A stretch of DNA of 37,907 bases from an uncultured Planctomyces sp. (GCA_937899075.1 CALDJX010000046.1:1-37907), one strand, 5' to 3'. Shown: positions 25,794 to 33,703, numbered from the stretch's first letter. Program-made: numbers and translations. Notes: generated from the sequence alone by a model not told the origin.

Positions 25794-26156
25794 TCAGTCC
25801 CTGAGCCTGATTTCTCTCCTGTCGGCACTGACTTCGATTCTCTCAGGAAAGCAGACTGCGAGAATTGTTCCCGTGATGCAGGAATGAGAAGTCGGCGGAC
25901 ACTCTGGATCTCCCGCGACGAGTGATGCCCGGCCATGCTCTTGCAGATAGGCCCACCACGTCTCGAAACTAGAGCGGCGCAATGTGCGAGTCTTTGGTCG
26001 GTTTTTGTTATCACGTTTTCTCGCCTGTTGGCTCCGCAGTTCAACGTCACAATTGCTCGTTGCAACGACCTCGTTGGGAACTCTCCTTCCCAAGGTCGTG
26101 ATCGTGCCTTGTCCTTCCAGTCGAGTCGTCAACAGATTCCACAGTTCGTCCGTCAC
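25794..26156 (-). CDS. Hypothetical protein, 120 residues
   Basis: I do not recognise the family with confidence. GTG 26156 is preceded by a perfect AAGGAGA at good spacing, the main reason to believe the gene; the frame runs on upstream to 26219 but without a comparable signal. The product begins MTDELWNLLTTRLEGQGTI, continues with TTLGRRVPNEVVATS, then a basic stretch (ARKRDNKNRPKTRTLRR) and SSFETWWAYLQEHGRASL. The basic middle and the later helix could suit nucleic-acid binding, but this is a guess. No signal peptide or membrane segment is seen. It is bracketed by inverted copies of the same GTAG-hairpin element (25628-25682 and 26240-26294) and lies next to the RAYT gene, so it may have been moved or kept with them. 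Confidence 0.55.
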   Translation of the reverse strand: MTDELWNLLTTRLEGQGTITTLGRRVPNEVVATSNCDVELRSQQARKRDNKNRPKTRTLRRSSFETWWAYLQEHGRASLVAGDPECPPTSHSCITGTILAVCFPERIEVSADRREIRLRD

Positions 26157-26162
26157 GGTTTG

Positions 26163-26169
26163 TCTCCTT
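26163..26169 (-). promoter_or_regulatory. Ribosome binding site of the 120-residue gene
   Basis: AAGGAGA on the minus strand lies six bases before GTG 26156. It sets the start and supports a translated gene in this repeat-rich interval. Confidence 0.65.
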
Positions 26170-26239
26170 AGAATAAAATATTTCGGAGTCAATGTATTGC
26201 TTTTTGTCACGGGTGACACCGGTTGAATTCAGAAGTGAC

Positions 26240-26294
26240 GTAGGCTGGGTCTCGACCCAGCTTGTGAGCATTGCTGGGACGCGTCCCAGCCTAC
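26240..26294. repeat. REP/BIME-like double hairpin, copy B
   Basis: Units 26240-26261 and 26273-26294 each carry GTAG followed by a GCTGGG...CCCAGC hairpin. The 55 bp differ from the reverse complement of copy A (25628-25682) at only a few bases, mainly in the spacer. It lies between the end of the RAYT gene and the start of the 120-residue gene. Confidence 0.8.
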
Positions 26295-26340
26295 CGATTG
26301 TCGTCAGACTCAGTCCTGCAGACCGGGTTGTCCTCTGGCT

Positions 26341-26907
26341 TTATTCAGCATCGAGGAATTCATCTCCGTACCAGTCGTCGGCGTTTCCCCAATCGGACGT
26401 GTATTCACCGAGCTTGACGTACCGATGAAATGATGACCAAGGCCAATCACGGACTCTCTGGACCAGGCCATGTTTCAGCGGATTAACATGGATGTAGTCC
26501 ACGCAGCGTTTCAAGTCGTTTTCGTCTCGGCATGTATGTTCATAAAACCGTCGCTGCCAGACTCCACGTTCGCCCTTTTGCTGACGACTCTGAGATGTGT
26601 CCCCCTCCATTCCGCCTGTTTCACGCCAGCGGCGAGTGAATTGAGACTTAATCAAACGCCATCGAGTCGAATAGTCCGAGTCTCCATCGGGGAGTTCCAG
26701 CACAGCGTGAAGGTGATCTGGGAGTAGAACAATTGCCGTGATTCGAAAGGGATGAGTCTGCCGGACATGTCGAATGGCCTCACGTAACGCCGAACGGCCC
26801 GCGTCTGTCGTCAGGAACGGGCGGCGCTCGTGAGTCACCAGCGTGAAGAAATAAACCTGGCCAGAACGGGATCGCAAATATCGACGCATGATCACACGAT
26901 AAGACAT
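26341..26907 (-). CDS. REP-associated tyrosine transposase (RAYT, Y1/IS200-like)
   Basis: 188 residues from ATG 26907. In-frame ATGs at 26934 and 26889 are also possible; none has a clear Shine-Dalgarno. Family features: RRYLRSRSGQVYFFTLVTHE near the N-terminus, the HUH-type metal motif His65-Leu-His67 in LLPDHLHAVLELP, FYEHTCRDENDLKRCVDYIH with the likely nucleophile Tyr138, then VNPLKHGLV and WPWSSFHRY, as in single-domain RAYTs. These enzymes cut and join single-stranded REP DNA and are thought to spread or maintain REP repeats, without flanking IS ends. GTAG-hairpin repeats lie on both sides (26240-26294 and 26909-26930), the second touching the start codon, which may allow self-regulation. 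Confidence 0.88.
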   Translation of the reverse strand: MSYRVIMRRYLRSRSGQVYFFTLVTHERRPFLTTDAGRSALREAIRHVRQTHPFRITAIVLLPDHLHAVLELPDGDSDYSTRWRLIKSQFTRRWRETGGMEGDTSQSRQQKGERGVWQRRFYEHTCRDENDLKRCVDYIHVNPLKHGLVQRVRDWPWSSFHRYVKLGEYTSDWGNADDWYGDEFLDAE

Positions 26908-26908
26908 T

Positions 26909-26930
26909 GCTGGGTCGCGACCCAGCCTAC
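26909..26930 (-). repeat. Single REP-like hairpin directly before the RAYT start codon
   Basis: On the minus strand it reads GTAG then GCTGGGTCGCGACCCAGC, an 8-bp stem with almost no loop. It ends one base before ATG 26907 and would lie in the 5' leader of the transposase mRNA, or inside the coding region if ATG 26934 is used. Confidence 0.75.
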
Positions 26931-26938
26931 TCATCGTC

Positions 26939-27670
26939 CTACTTCTTTTGGATAGGCAGATTGATCAGGGCCGTTCCGTGGTGGCGGATCAATTGAAATT
27001 CTTCGCCGTCGTCGGTGCCGGTTTCATTTTGCTCGACACTCGTCCGTAAGGTGTAGCGACCTTTACCCTTGGGTTCGAAATGGACGTGGCCCTTTTCGTC
27101 TGTCGTCAGTTTCGCGTTGAATCCGCCTGGGCCGCGGACAGCGACTGGTCGATCTGCGACGGGCTTGCCCTTCCAAAGGACTTGAAAACCAGCTCCGTCA
27201 TCGACGAGTTGCGGGACAATGTCCAGGTGGAGTTGTTCTGCTCGCCCCAGCTTCATCAGTTCGTCCAGCGAGCTGACGTCGAAGTGCTTTGCGTAATAAT
27301 GCAGCAGGACGTCCGTCTTGCCGTAGCGATACACGCCAAATTTTCCGTAGCTCTCGATGCTCCGTGGCCCGCCCGAGGTGAGAGGAGCCGACAGCCAGCG
27401 TTTGCCAGGTGACTTCGTTTCTTTCATCTTCAATCCCGCAGGACTGTCTGCATCAAGAGTGCGAATCCAGGTCTTGCCGCTCTTGATAAATCGATCGAGA
27501 TACTGCCCGTCGCCGGGCCCGGGTCCGCCTTCATAATAGACGTTGACCGTGCCGTGCTCTCCGGACTTCGGATCAAGTCCCACCCACAGGTAATGACTCC
27601 AGGCGGCTGACGACAGGATACCGAAAAGCAGAAACAGACTCGTTGCGGCACGAAGGGCTGGACGGTTCAT
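26939..27670 (-). CDS. Secreted DUF4198-like protein
   Basis: 243 residues from ATG 27670; the frame is open to 27748 but the extension lacks a signal sequence. Residues 1-25 form a signal peptide ending ...SSAAWSHYLWVG, the start seen in DUF4198 proteins, which begin their mature part with a histidine. The body is beta-rich (GTVNVYYEGGPGPGDGQYLD), and residues about 160-243 resemble a carboxypeptidase-regulatory-like or invasin-type beta sandwich (KPVADRPVAVRGPGGFNAKL, TDEKGHVHFEPKGKGRYTLR). Family members occur near metal uptake genes; none is seen here, so a metal link is speculation. It ends 9 bp before the RAYT-side repeat and diverges from the MFS gene at 28020. Confidence 0.65.
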   Translation of the reverse strand: MNRPALRAATSLFLLFGILSSAAWSHYLWVGLDPKSGEHGTVNVYYEGGPGPGDGQYLDRFIKSGKTWIRTLDADSPAGLKMKETKSPGKRWLSAPLTSGGPRSIESYGKFGVYRYGKTDVLLHYYAKHFDVSSLDELMKLGRAEQLHLDIVPQLVDDGAGFQVLWKGKPVADRPVAVRGPGGFNAKLTTDEKGHVHFEPKGKGRYTLRTSVEQNETGTDDGEEFQLIRHHGTALINLPIQKK

Positions 27671-28019
27671 CGATAGGCTCTCGGTTAAGGTTAATAATGC
27701 CGTGTCAAAGCGTCGTTTTCCGCTGACCCGTTCTGTCGAACCAATCATGCGACAAACTCAAAACCACATCTGTGATATGAGACTACATCCCGCCTGCATT
27801 ATCAGACAATCGAAACCGCCCAATCAAAATCCTCTTCAAGCCAGCATCGCACAGGTTGCAAGCAACCGGTGCCACCCTGCGAAATTGATCCTCGTGTCGC
27901 CACCCGGCCTGATGTCGATGATGGCTGGTCGCCAGCGGCTGGGCATCCCGCGGCCGCCCCAACCTGCTACAACTTCACGAAGCAGCCCCGCCAGTTCATC
28001 TTCCTCGAGCCCCGCCTGA
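27671..28019. other. Divergent intergenic region between DUF4198-like gene and MFS gene
   Basis: About 350 bp with no convincing gene. It must hold the promoters of the two divergent genes; no clear -35/-10 pair stands out. A palindromic repeat lies at 27850-27871. The right half continues in a weakly coding-like frame into the MFS start. Confidence 0.5.
27850..27871. repeat. Palindromic repeat, copy 1 (CACAGGTTGC type)
   Basis: CACAGGTTGC-AA-GCAACCGGTG, a near-perfect palindrome with one mismatch. The following GCCACCCTGCGAA is shared with 29659-29685, so the repeated unit is longer than the palindrome: about 35 bp are nearly identical at both sites, on either side of the MFS gene. Confidence 0.65.
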
Positions 28020-29477
28020 ATGCCCGCCGAGAATCCAATTCATCCGCCAGCCACGACCGGTGACCCAGACATGGCCAACATGTCTGGCGGGCTGCACGGC
28101 ATCGCTCACGGGAAGACGATCGTTTTTGCAGGCTGCCTGGGCATGGCCTACACGCAGTTGACGCTGTGTCCTGCCGGGATTGAGTTCGCGCGTCATCTCG
28201 GTGGGTCGGGTTTGCATATCGGAATTCTGGGAGCCATCCCAACCGGCATGCTGTTCCTGCAGTTCCTGTCGGCGGTTGTCGCGAACCATCTCAAATACCG
28301 CCGTGGACTCTGGATGGCGGTTTCGATTGTTCAGCGACTGATCCTTCTGCCGGTGGCGCTGGGGCCGATGCTGTTTCAGGATGTTTCGCCCAGGACATGG
28401 CTCTGGGGCTTCCTGGGGCTTTCGGCACTGAATCACGGGCTGCTGCACTTTGCGACTCCGCTTTGGATGTCGTGGATGGGCGACTACCTGCCGCGCAGTC
28501 GGCTGAGTCATTTCTGGGGAGTGCGGCATCTGTGGATGCAGTGGGCCGGAGCGGCATCGTTGCTGTTCGCTTCGTACCTGCTGCAGTCTTACGCCGACCA
28601 GATTCAGACGGCGTTTGCCATTCTGATTGTCATGGCGGCGATCCTGGGAGTGTCCGACATTCTGTTGTTCTGGCCCGTTCATGAACCGCCAGTCACAAAA
28701 ATCGCCGAAACCCGTATTACCAAAGTGCTGGCTGAGCCGTTTCGAAATCGCGACTTCCGATCGTTCATCAGCTTCATGAGCTTCTGGCATTTCGCGGCGA
28801 TGATTGGCGCGCCGTTTATCAGCCTGTTTCTGCTGGCGGAAGTCGGCATGTCACTGTCTCGACTGTTGCTGCTGTGGGTGTTCTGCTGGGTGGGTGGAGC
28901 CGTCTTTTCGGCGAGGATCGGCAAGCTGGCTGAACGCTTCGGCCACCGACCGATTCTGATTCTGTGCACGATGCTGAAATCGTCCAACATGATCGCGTTG
29001 ATCCTGGTTCCGAATGATCCCGACGTCGCGTTCAAGATTCTGGTGCCCGTCTTCATCCTGGATTCCATCCTGAACGCTGGCTTCGTCGTGGCGACGAACG
29101 GCTTCATGCTGACAAAGTCTCCATCGGGCAACCGGACGATGTTCATCGCGGCCGGCACGGCGCTGGCAGGTCTCATCGGCGGACTCACGTCTGTCGTCTG
29201 CGGAGGACTACTGACCTGGACGAGCCTCGACACCGTCGTTTTCGGCGTCCCCTTCAGTTCCTACCGCATGCTGTTTCTCGTGAGCATGTTGCTACGCCTG
29301 GGCAGCGTGTTACTGGCCGTTCGAATTCGCGAGTCCGACTCGCACGGCACACGACACGTGGTCTCGCAGCTGATCGGAGCGACCCCGCTGCGCCTGATCC
29401 ATTTCCCGGTCGGTCTGTTCCGAATAAACACTCCGGACGACGATTCAGAATCGTCAGTAGCAACCGAGAATGCATGA
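28020..29477 (+). CDS. MFS-type membrane transporter
   Basis: 485 residues with about eleven or twelve membrane segments, for example IVFAGCLGMAYTQLTL, the segment around GILGAIPTGMLFLQFLSAVV, SFWHFAAMIGAPFISLFLLA, LLLLWVFCWVGGAVFSARIG and AAGTALAGLIGGLTSVVCGG. RIGKLAERFGHRPILI resembles the cytoplasmic G-x-L-a-D-R-x-G-r-R loop of the major facilitator superfamily after segment 8. The ATG 28020 and an ATG at 28071 are both possible; the sequence before residue 30 is not membrane. The substrate cannot be predicted. It converges on the DUF1559 gene, with palindromic repeats between. Confidence 0.75.
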   Translation: MPAENPIHPPATTGDPDMANMSGGLHGIAHGKTIVFAGCLGMAYTQLTLCPAGIEFARHLGGSGLHIGILGAIPTGMLFLQFLSAVVANHLKYRRGLWMAVSIVQRLILLPVALGPMLFQDVSPRTWLWGFLGLSALNHGLLHFATPLWMSWMGDYLPRSRLSHFWGVRHLWMQWAGAASLLFASYLLQSYADQIQTAFAILIVMAAILGVSDILLFWPVHEPPVTKIAETRITKVLAEPFRNRDFRSFISFMSFWHFAAMIGAPFISLFLLAEVGMSLSRLLLLWVFCWVGGAVFSARIGKLAERFGHRPILILCTMLKSSNMIALILVPNDPDVAFKILVPVFILDSILNAGFVVATNGFMLTKSPSGNRTMFIAAGTALAGLIGGLTSVVCGGLLTWTSLDTVVFGVPFSSYRMLFLVSMLLRLGSVLLAVRIRESDSHGTRHVVSQLIGATPLRLIHFPVGLFRINTPDDDSESSVATENA

Positions 29478-29524
29478 AGTGGCCACCGTTCGGGCCTCTG
29501 ATGCCGGGAAAGCAACGAATCACC

Positions 29525-29545
29525 GTAGGTCAGGCTTTGCCTGAC
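29525..29545 (+). repeat. REP-like GTAG-hairpin
   Basis: GTAG followed by GTCAGGC-TTT-GCCTGAC, a 7-bp perfect stem. The GTAG-hairpin plan matches the repeats near the RAYT gene, but the stem sequence is different. It lies 48 bp after the MFS stop and could also help end its transcript. Confidence 0.6.
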
Positions 29546-29650
29546 GAAATCAGCTCGTCCTACCTGGGTGGCCGTGATTGCTCACAATCAGAGTCGCGAA
29601 GCGACAACAGGTCATCACAACAAGCTGGTCGGGCTCTTGCGGCTCCGCCG

Positions 29651-29672
29651 CACAGGTTGCAAGCAACCTGTG
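29651..29672. repeat. Palindromic repeat, copy 2 (CACAGGTTGC type)
   Basis: CACAGGTTGC-AA-GCAACCTGTG, a perfect palindrome, followed by the same GCCACCCTGCGAA as the copy at 27850. It lies between the convergent MFS and DUF1559 genes. Nearby, 29593-29605 is a small hairpin GTCGC-GAA-GCGAC. Confidence 0.7.
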
Positions 29673-29721
29673 CCACCCTGCGAACCATCGACCGGTAGGA
29701 ACCGGCCCTATTTCACTGAGA

Positions 29722-30690
29722 TTAGAAATCTCCCAGCACCTCACCATCGTGCCTGCTGAGCAGTTTTTCGTAGGTGCTGTCGACGTTCGGAACGTCTGAG
29801 AAGTCTGGATTGTGATCAATGGTCTCACTGAGAAATTTCACTGCTCCATCCATCAACAGAAAATGGGCACCGCCCACACGAGGACTACTGAATCCTCGGC
29901 GGCATTCCGTGCTGGTCGTGAGATTGATCGCCTGTTCTCCTGCTCCGTGATTCTCGACCAGACCATACTCACTCTGGTTTCCAGTCGTGGCGCTGTCCTG
30001 CATGAATACGACGGCAGCCCACATAACCCGTGTGCCAGCCGAGTTTGTCACTGTCCACGCTCGTTCGCCGGCAGCGACTGTATTGCTTGTGCCGTCAGTG
30101 ATATCCCGCGTGCGAATACTGCTGTTTGTATAGAAGCAGCCATCAGCGTCTGCCGGGTTCGACGTGAGTTCTGAACTGCTGTTGGCAGCCACGTAATTCG
30201 AAGTGGTCAGCGAATGCAGCGTCCCGCCTGAGTCTTTCACTTGTCGCTTATCCTCGGTGTTCGTCGCCGGGCCGACGTCAGAAGGACAACGAAATGCCGC
30301 AAGCGGTTGCTGCATGACAGCACGTTTGGCCGGATCACTGACAGCCGCTGTGGCACGCGTCGGTCCTGGATTCAACTGTTCGTAGAGCGGAGCCTGATCC
30401 ATGTAAGGCATCAGGTAGACCGGCCATGTCCAGTTGAGTCGGTCGCGGTCGTCTGGATTTGCCGTATCCCCCTCCTGATTCACACAACCTGGAGGAAACA
30501 CCGAATGGACGTCGTGGTAGTTGTGCAAGGCGACGCCGAGCTGTTTGAGATTACTCTTACATTGAGATCGTCGTGCTGCTTCCCGCGCCTGCTGCACAGC
30601 CGGCAGCAGTAATGCGACGAGAATTGCAATAATCGCAATCACCACAAGGAGTTCGATCAAGGTAAAGCCACGAGGTCTGCGATCGCTCAT
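29722..30690 (-). CDS. DUF1559 protein with prepilin-type N-terminus
   Basis: 322 residues from ATG 30690, with GGTGG about six bases upstream; ATG 30702 is a close alternative. RRPRGFTLIELLVVIAIIAI is a textbook prepilin cleavage site (after Gly8) followed by the long hydrophobic helix, then LLPAVQQAREAARRSQCKSN, the planctomycete DUF1559 signature, and near the C-terminus GGAHFLLMDGAVKFLSETID, the H-x-D-G-type motif. Members occur in dozens of copies per planctomycete genome and are pseudopilin-like, probably exported by a type II/IV-pilus-like machine. The exact role is not known. No pilus assembly genes are near. Confidence 0.93.
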   Translation of the reverse strand: MSDRRPRGFTLIELLVVIAIIAILVALLLPAVQQAREAARRSQCKSNLKQLGVALHNYHDVHSVFPPGCVNQEGDTANPDDRDRLNWTWPVYLMPYMDQAPLYEQLNPGPTRATAAVSDPAKRAVMQQPLAAFRCPSDVGPATNTEDKRQVKDSGGTLHSLTTSNYVAANSSSELTSNPADADGCFYTNSSIRTRDITDGTSNTVAAGERAWTVTNSAGTRVMWAAVVFMQDSATTGNQSEYGLVENHGAGEQAINLTTSTECRRGFSSPRVGGAHFLLMDGAVKFLSETIDHNPDFSDVPNVDSTYEKLLSRHDGEVLGDF

Positions 30691-30846
30691 TATATCCACC
30701 ATTACTTATGCTTCAAAGGCCCGCTGAAATCAACTTGTGGTGGGATGCTACTGACACTCTTTGCTGCGTCAATAAGCAAACCAATCGACCTGCCAAATAC
30801 AGAAGTCACAGATGTCGCCATGAAGAAAATGGAATCTCATCGCAGG

Positions 30847-30875
30847 GTGGCACAGCCAGTATGACTGTGTGCCAC
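30847..30875. repeat. Imperfect hairpin repeat (GTGGCAC...GTGCCAC)
   Basis: GTGGCACAG at 30847-30855 pairs with CTGTGTGCCAC at 30865-30875, with a two-base bulge. It uses the same TGGCACA/TGTGCCA words as the inverted repeat at 19376-19454. Confidence 0.45.
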
Positions 30876-31164
30876 AGGCACAGGATGCCGCGCCCTCAGC
30901 TTTCGAAAAACATGGCCCCGTTCAACTTCGATCGATCACGCTTGATGAGACATGCTGGCGCTCCGCGAGCTGCCCATTCTGGACGGGCCACCCGACGAGT
31001 ACAACGTCGGCTCTCTGGTGAATCCGAATCGTGTTTCGTTATCCTCGCGGGCGTTGTTGATTCGTTACGCTAAGCAACGACGGCAACCGTCTCGACAGAC
31101 AACACTCTGTTTGTTCGAGACACGTTTCAGGGAATGATTCAAACCATGCGAATGGTCTATCCAC

Positions 31165-31170
31165 GGAGGA
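31165..31170 (+). promoter_or_regulatory. Ribosome binding site suggesting GTG 31176 as start of the peptidase gene
   Basis: GGAGGA lies five bases before GTG 31176, immediately ahead of a signal peptide. The ATGs at 31134 and 31149 have no comparable site. Confidence 0.55.
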
Positions 31171-31175
31171 ATGCT

Positions 31176-33356
31176 GTGCGACTATCTGCCACGTTGATGA
31201 TGATTGCGGTGCTGGTTGGAGTGGCCGTTGCTGCTGAACCTCGCGCTGCTGAATCTGCTGAGCCACCTATCAAGCCCCCGCAGGGGCACAAGTATCCGGA
31301 GAGCGAACGCGTGGATCATGTCGACGTTTATCATGGAGTGAAGGTTGCTGATCCTTACCGCTGGCTCGAAGACGACGTGCGGGAGTCGGAAGACGTCGCC
31401 AACTGGGTCGCTGATCAGAACGCCGTGACCTTCGGGTATCTGAATGAAATTCCCGAGCGGCCTTACATCAACAAGCTGCTGACGAAGCTGTGGAACTACG
31501 AGAAGTTCAACTCGCCGTTCAAAGCCGGCGGTCGGTACTACTATTACTACAACTCGGGCTTGCAGAATCAGTACGTGCTCTACGTGCAGGATTCGCTTGG
31601 CAGCGAACCGCGAGTCCTCATGGATCCAAACACGTGGTCCGAGGACGGCACGGTCGCTCTGTCGGGCACCGCCTTCAGCTCCGACGGCCGCTACGTCGCG
31701 TACGGTGTTCAGGAAGCGGGCTCCGATTGGCGGAAGTGGAAGATTCGCGAAATCGACAGCGGCCGAGTGCTCGACGAAGAGCTGGAGTGGATCAAATTCA
31801 ACTCGCCCGTCTGGAGCAAAGACGGCAACGGCTTCTTCTACGCTCGCTATCCCGAGCCCAGCGAAGACGCCGAGTTCCAGGCTCTGAACCTCAACATGAA
31901 GGTCTACTACCACCGAGTCGGCTCGCCGCAGAGTCGCGACGTGCTGGTTTACGAATACCCGTCCGAGCCGTCCTGGGGCTACGGCTGCGACGTCTCCGAA
32001 GATGGTCGTTACCTGGTACTCACCGTCTGGAAAGGCACCGACGATAAGTACCGCATCGTTTATCGAGACCTCGCCGAACCGTACGGCCTGCCGGTCGAGC
32101 TGATCACAACGTTCGACAACGAGTACACCTTTGTCGGCAACGACGGACCGGTGTTCTTCTTCAAGACGGATCTCGAAGCACCGCTGCGAAGGCTCATTGC
32201 CATCGACACTCGCAAGCCGGAAAAGGAAAACTGGAAAGAGATCATCCCTCAGACCAAAGAAACGCTGCGAGGCGTCGGACTGGTCGGAAACACGTTCGTC
32301 GCGAGCTATCTCAAAGACGCGAAGACGCAGGTCAACATCCATTCGATGCGTGGCGAGTTCATTCGCGAAGTCGAGTTCCCCGGCATCGGGTCAGCGTCCG
32401 GCTTCGGCGGCAAACGCAACGACACCGAAACGTTTTACACGTTCGACAGCTTCGCGACTCCGCCAAGCATTTACCGGTACGACATCATCACCGGAAAGAG
32501 CACACCGTTTCGCCAGGCCAATGTGAAGTTCAACCCGGACGACTACGAGACGAAGCAGGTCTTCTACGAGAGTAAAGACGGCACCAACGTCCCGATGTTT
32601 ATTGTCCATCGAAAAGGCATCACGCTCGACGGAACCAACCCGACTCTGCTGTACGGTTACGGAGGATTCAACATCCCGCTGCCGCCGCGGTTCTCAATCA
32701 CTCGACTCGGTTGGATGGAACTCGGAGGCGTCTTCGCGGTCGCCAACCTGCGAGGCGGCGGCGAGTACGGTGCCACCTGGCACAAAGCCGGCACCAAGCT
32801 TCAGAAGCAGAACGTGTTCGACGATTTCATCGCCGCAAGCGAGTGGCTGATCGACAAGGGTTACACATCGAAGAAGAAGCTGGCGATTCAGGGCGGCAGC
32901 AACGGCGGCCTGCTGGTCGGCGCGTGTCTGACTCAGAGGCCGGACCTGTTTGGAGCGTGTCTGCCAGCCGTCGGCGTGATGGACATGCTGCGGTTTCACA
33001 AGTTCACGGCCGGCCGGTTCTGGGTCGACGATTACGGCTCGTCGGATAACGAAGACGAGTTCGAAGCTCTGCTGGCTTACTCGCCTTACCACAATATCAA
33101 AGACGGAGTCAGCTACCCGGCAACGCTGGTCACCACGGCCGATACCGACGACCGAGTCGTGCCGGGACATAGCTTCAAATTTGCGGCTCAACTTCAGGCA
33201 TCGCAGTCCGGCGGCGCTCCCGTGATGATCCGCATCGAAACCAAAGCCGGTCACGGAGCCGGCAAACCCACGGCAAAGATCATCGAGGAATACACCGACC
33301 AGTGGTCGTTCCTCGTGAAGAACCTCGGCATGAAGATCCGCCGCGTCGACGAGTGA
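31176..33356 (+). CDS. Secreted prolyl oligopeptidase (S9A family)
   Basis: 726 residues from GTG 31176 (strong GGAGGA); ATG 31149 or 31134 would add 9 or 14 residues. Residue numbers below count from ATG 31134. A signal peptide (RLSATLMMIAVLVGVAVAAE) is followed by the family start ERVDHVDVYHGVKVADPYRW. A seven-bladed propeller occupies the middle. The catalytic domain starts near 490 with PTLLYGYGGFNIPLPP and VFAVANLRGGGEYG, and contains Ser589 in GGSNGG, Asp in DTDDRVVPGHS (about 672) and His707 in KAGHGAGKP. Length and all motifs are complete, so it should be an active endopeptidase cutting short peptides after proline, outside the cytoplasm. It stands alone as a transcription unit, convergent with the toxin-antitoxin genes 26 bp away. 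Confidence 0.93.
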   Translation: MRLSATLMMIAVLVGVAVAAEPRAAESAEPPIKPPQGHKYPESERVDHVDVYHGVKVADPYRWLEDDVRESEDVANWVADQNAVTFGYLNEIPERPYINKLLTKLWNYEKFNSPFKAGGRYYYYYNSGLQNQYVLYVQDSLGSEPRVLMDPNTWSEDGTVALSGTAFSSDGRYVAYGVQEAGSDWRKWKIREIDSGRVLDEELEWIKFNSPVWSKDGNGFFYARYPEPSEDAEFQALNLNMKVYYHRVGSPQSRDVLVYEYPSEPSWGYGCDVSEDGRYLVLTVWKGTDDKYRIVYRDLAEPYGLPVELITTFDNEYTFVGNDGPVFFFKTDLEAPLRRLIAIDTRKPEKENWKEIIPQTKETLRGVGLVGNTFVASYLKDAKTQVNIHSMRGEFIREVEFPGIGSASGFGGKRNDTETFYTFDSFATPPSIYRYDIITGKSTPFRQANVKFNPDDYETKQVFYESKDGTNVPMFIVHRKGITLDGTNPTLLYGYGGFNIPLPPRFSITRLGWMELGGVFAVANLRGGGEYGATWHKAGTKLQKQNVFDDFIAASEWLIDKGYTSKKKLAIQGGSNGGLLVGACLTQRPDLFGACLPAVGVMDMLRFHKFTAGRFWVDDYGSSDNEDEFEALLAYSPYHNIKDGVSYPATLVTTADTDDRVVPGHSFKFAAQLQASQSGGAPVMIRIETKAGHGAGKPTAKIIEEYTDQWSFLVKNLGMKIRRVDE

Positions 33357-33382
33357 CGGTGCCGAGCAATCCGATCGAAATG

Positions 33383-33703
33383 CTACATATCTGATGGGGA
33401 TACCGGAGCCTGCCCCGGTCCACGAACGCGTAAAACGTAAACGTCGGCACCTTCGATGAAGAAGAGCATGCGGTAAACGCGACCACGTCGCGTTTTGAAG
33501 AAGGCCTGCTTCACTTCGACTTCGCAGTCTTTGTTCTCAAGCGCTTCCCCGAACATCCCAGGGTCGGTCTCAAGTCTGCGAAGAATATCGTCATAGGCAT
33601 CCAGCCACGCGCCGGCTCCTCGGCGTGAATGGTCAAAGAGCCATTCAAAGATATGTCGCTTGTCGACCTTCGCTTTGGGAAGTTCGTGGACTCCGAATGT
33701 CAT
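33383..33703 (-). CDS. Type II toxin, RelE/ParE family
   Basis: 106 residues. The N-terminal helices (VDKRHIFEWLFDHSRRGAGA) and the beta-rich second half (VEVKQAFFKTRRGRVYRMLF, then VYVLRVRGPGQ) follow the ParE/RelE fold: the basic KTRRGRVYR segment and the final R-V-R-G are typical, the latter in place of R-V-x-H-x-R. It would act on gyrase (ParE-like) or ribosome-bound mRNA (RelE-like); this cannot be decided by eye. Its ATG overlaps the antitoxin stop by four bases (ATGA), the standard arrangement for coupled translation with the antitoxin first. Confidence 0.78.
   Translation of the reverse strand: MTFGVHELPKAKVDKRHIFEWLFDHSRRGAGAWLDAYDDILRRLETDPGMFGEALENKDCEVEVKQAFFKTRRGRVYRMLFFIEGADVYVLRVRGPGQAPVSPSDM

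Larger units (their letters stand above)
30703..31175. other. Intergenic region before the prolyl oligopeptidase gene
   Basis: About 470 bp between divergent genes. A hairpin-like repeat lies at 30847-30875. A short open frame around 30952-31137 has somewhat gene-like codons but no start signal and no recognisable family. Promoters for both neighbours must lie here, but none can be assigned by eye. Confidence 0.4.

Noticed and set aside
25588-26340. Closely spaced repeats that might suggest a CRISPR array
   Set aside because: There are too few copies, in opposite orientations, with no regular spacers and no cas genes; they are hairpin repeats.
27996-28790. Minus-strand open frame of 264 codons, Arg/Gln/His-rich
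   Set aside because: Antisense to the MFS transporter, whose membrane segments are clear.
30952-31137. Plus-strand frame beginning MLALRELPILDGPPDEYN
   Set aside because: Codon use is somewhat gene-like, but there is no binding site or known family, and the frame loses character after about 30 residues. It may be an old fragment; not supported enough to list as a gene.
31182-32342. Minus-strand open frame of 386 codons
   Set aside because: Antisense to the prolyl oligopeptidase gene.
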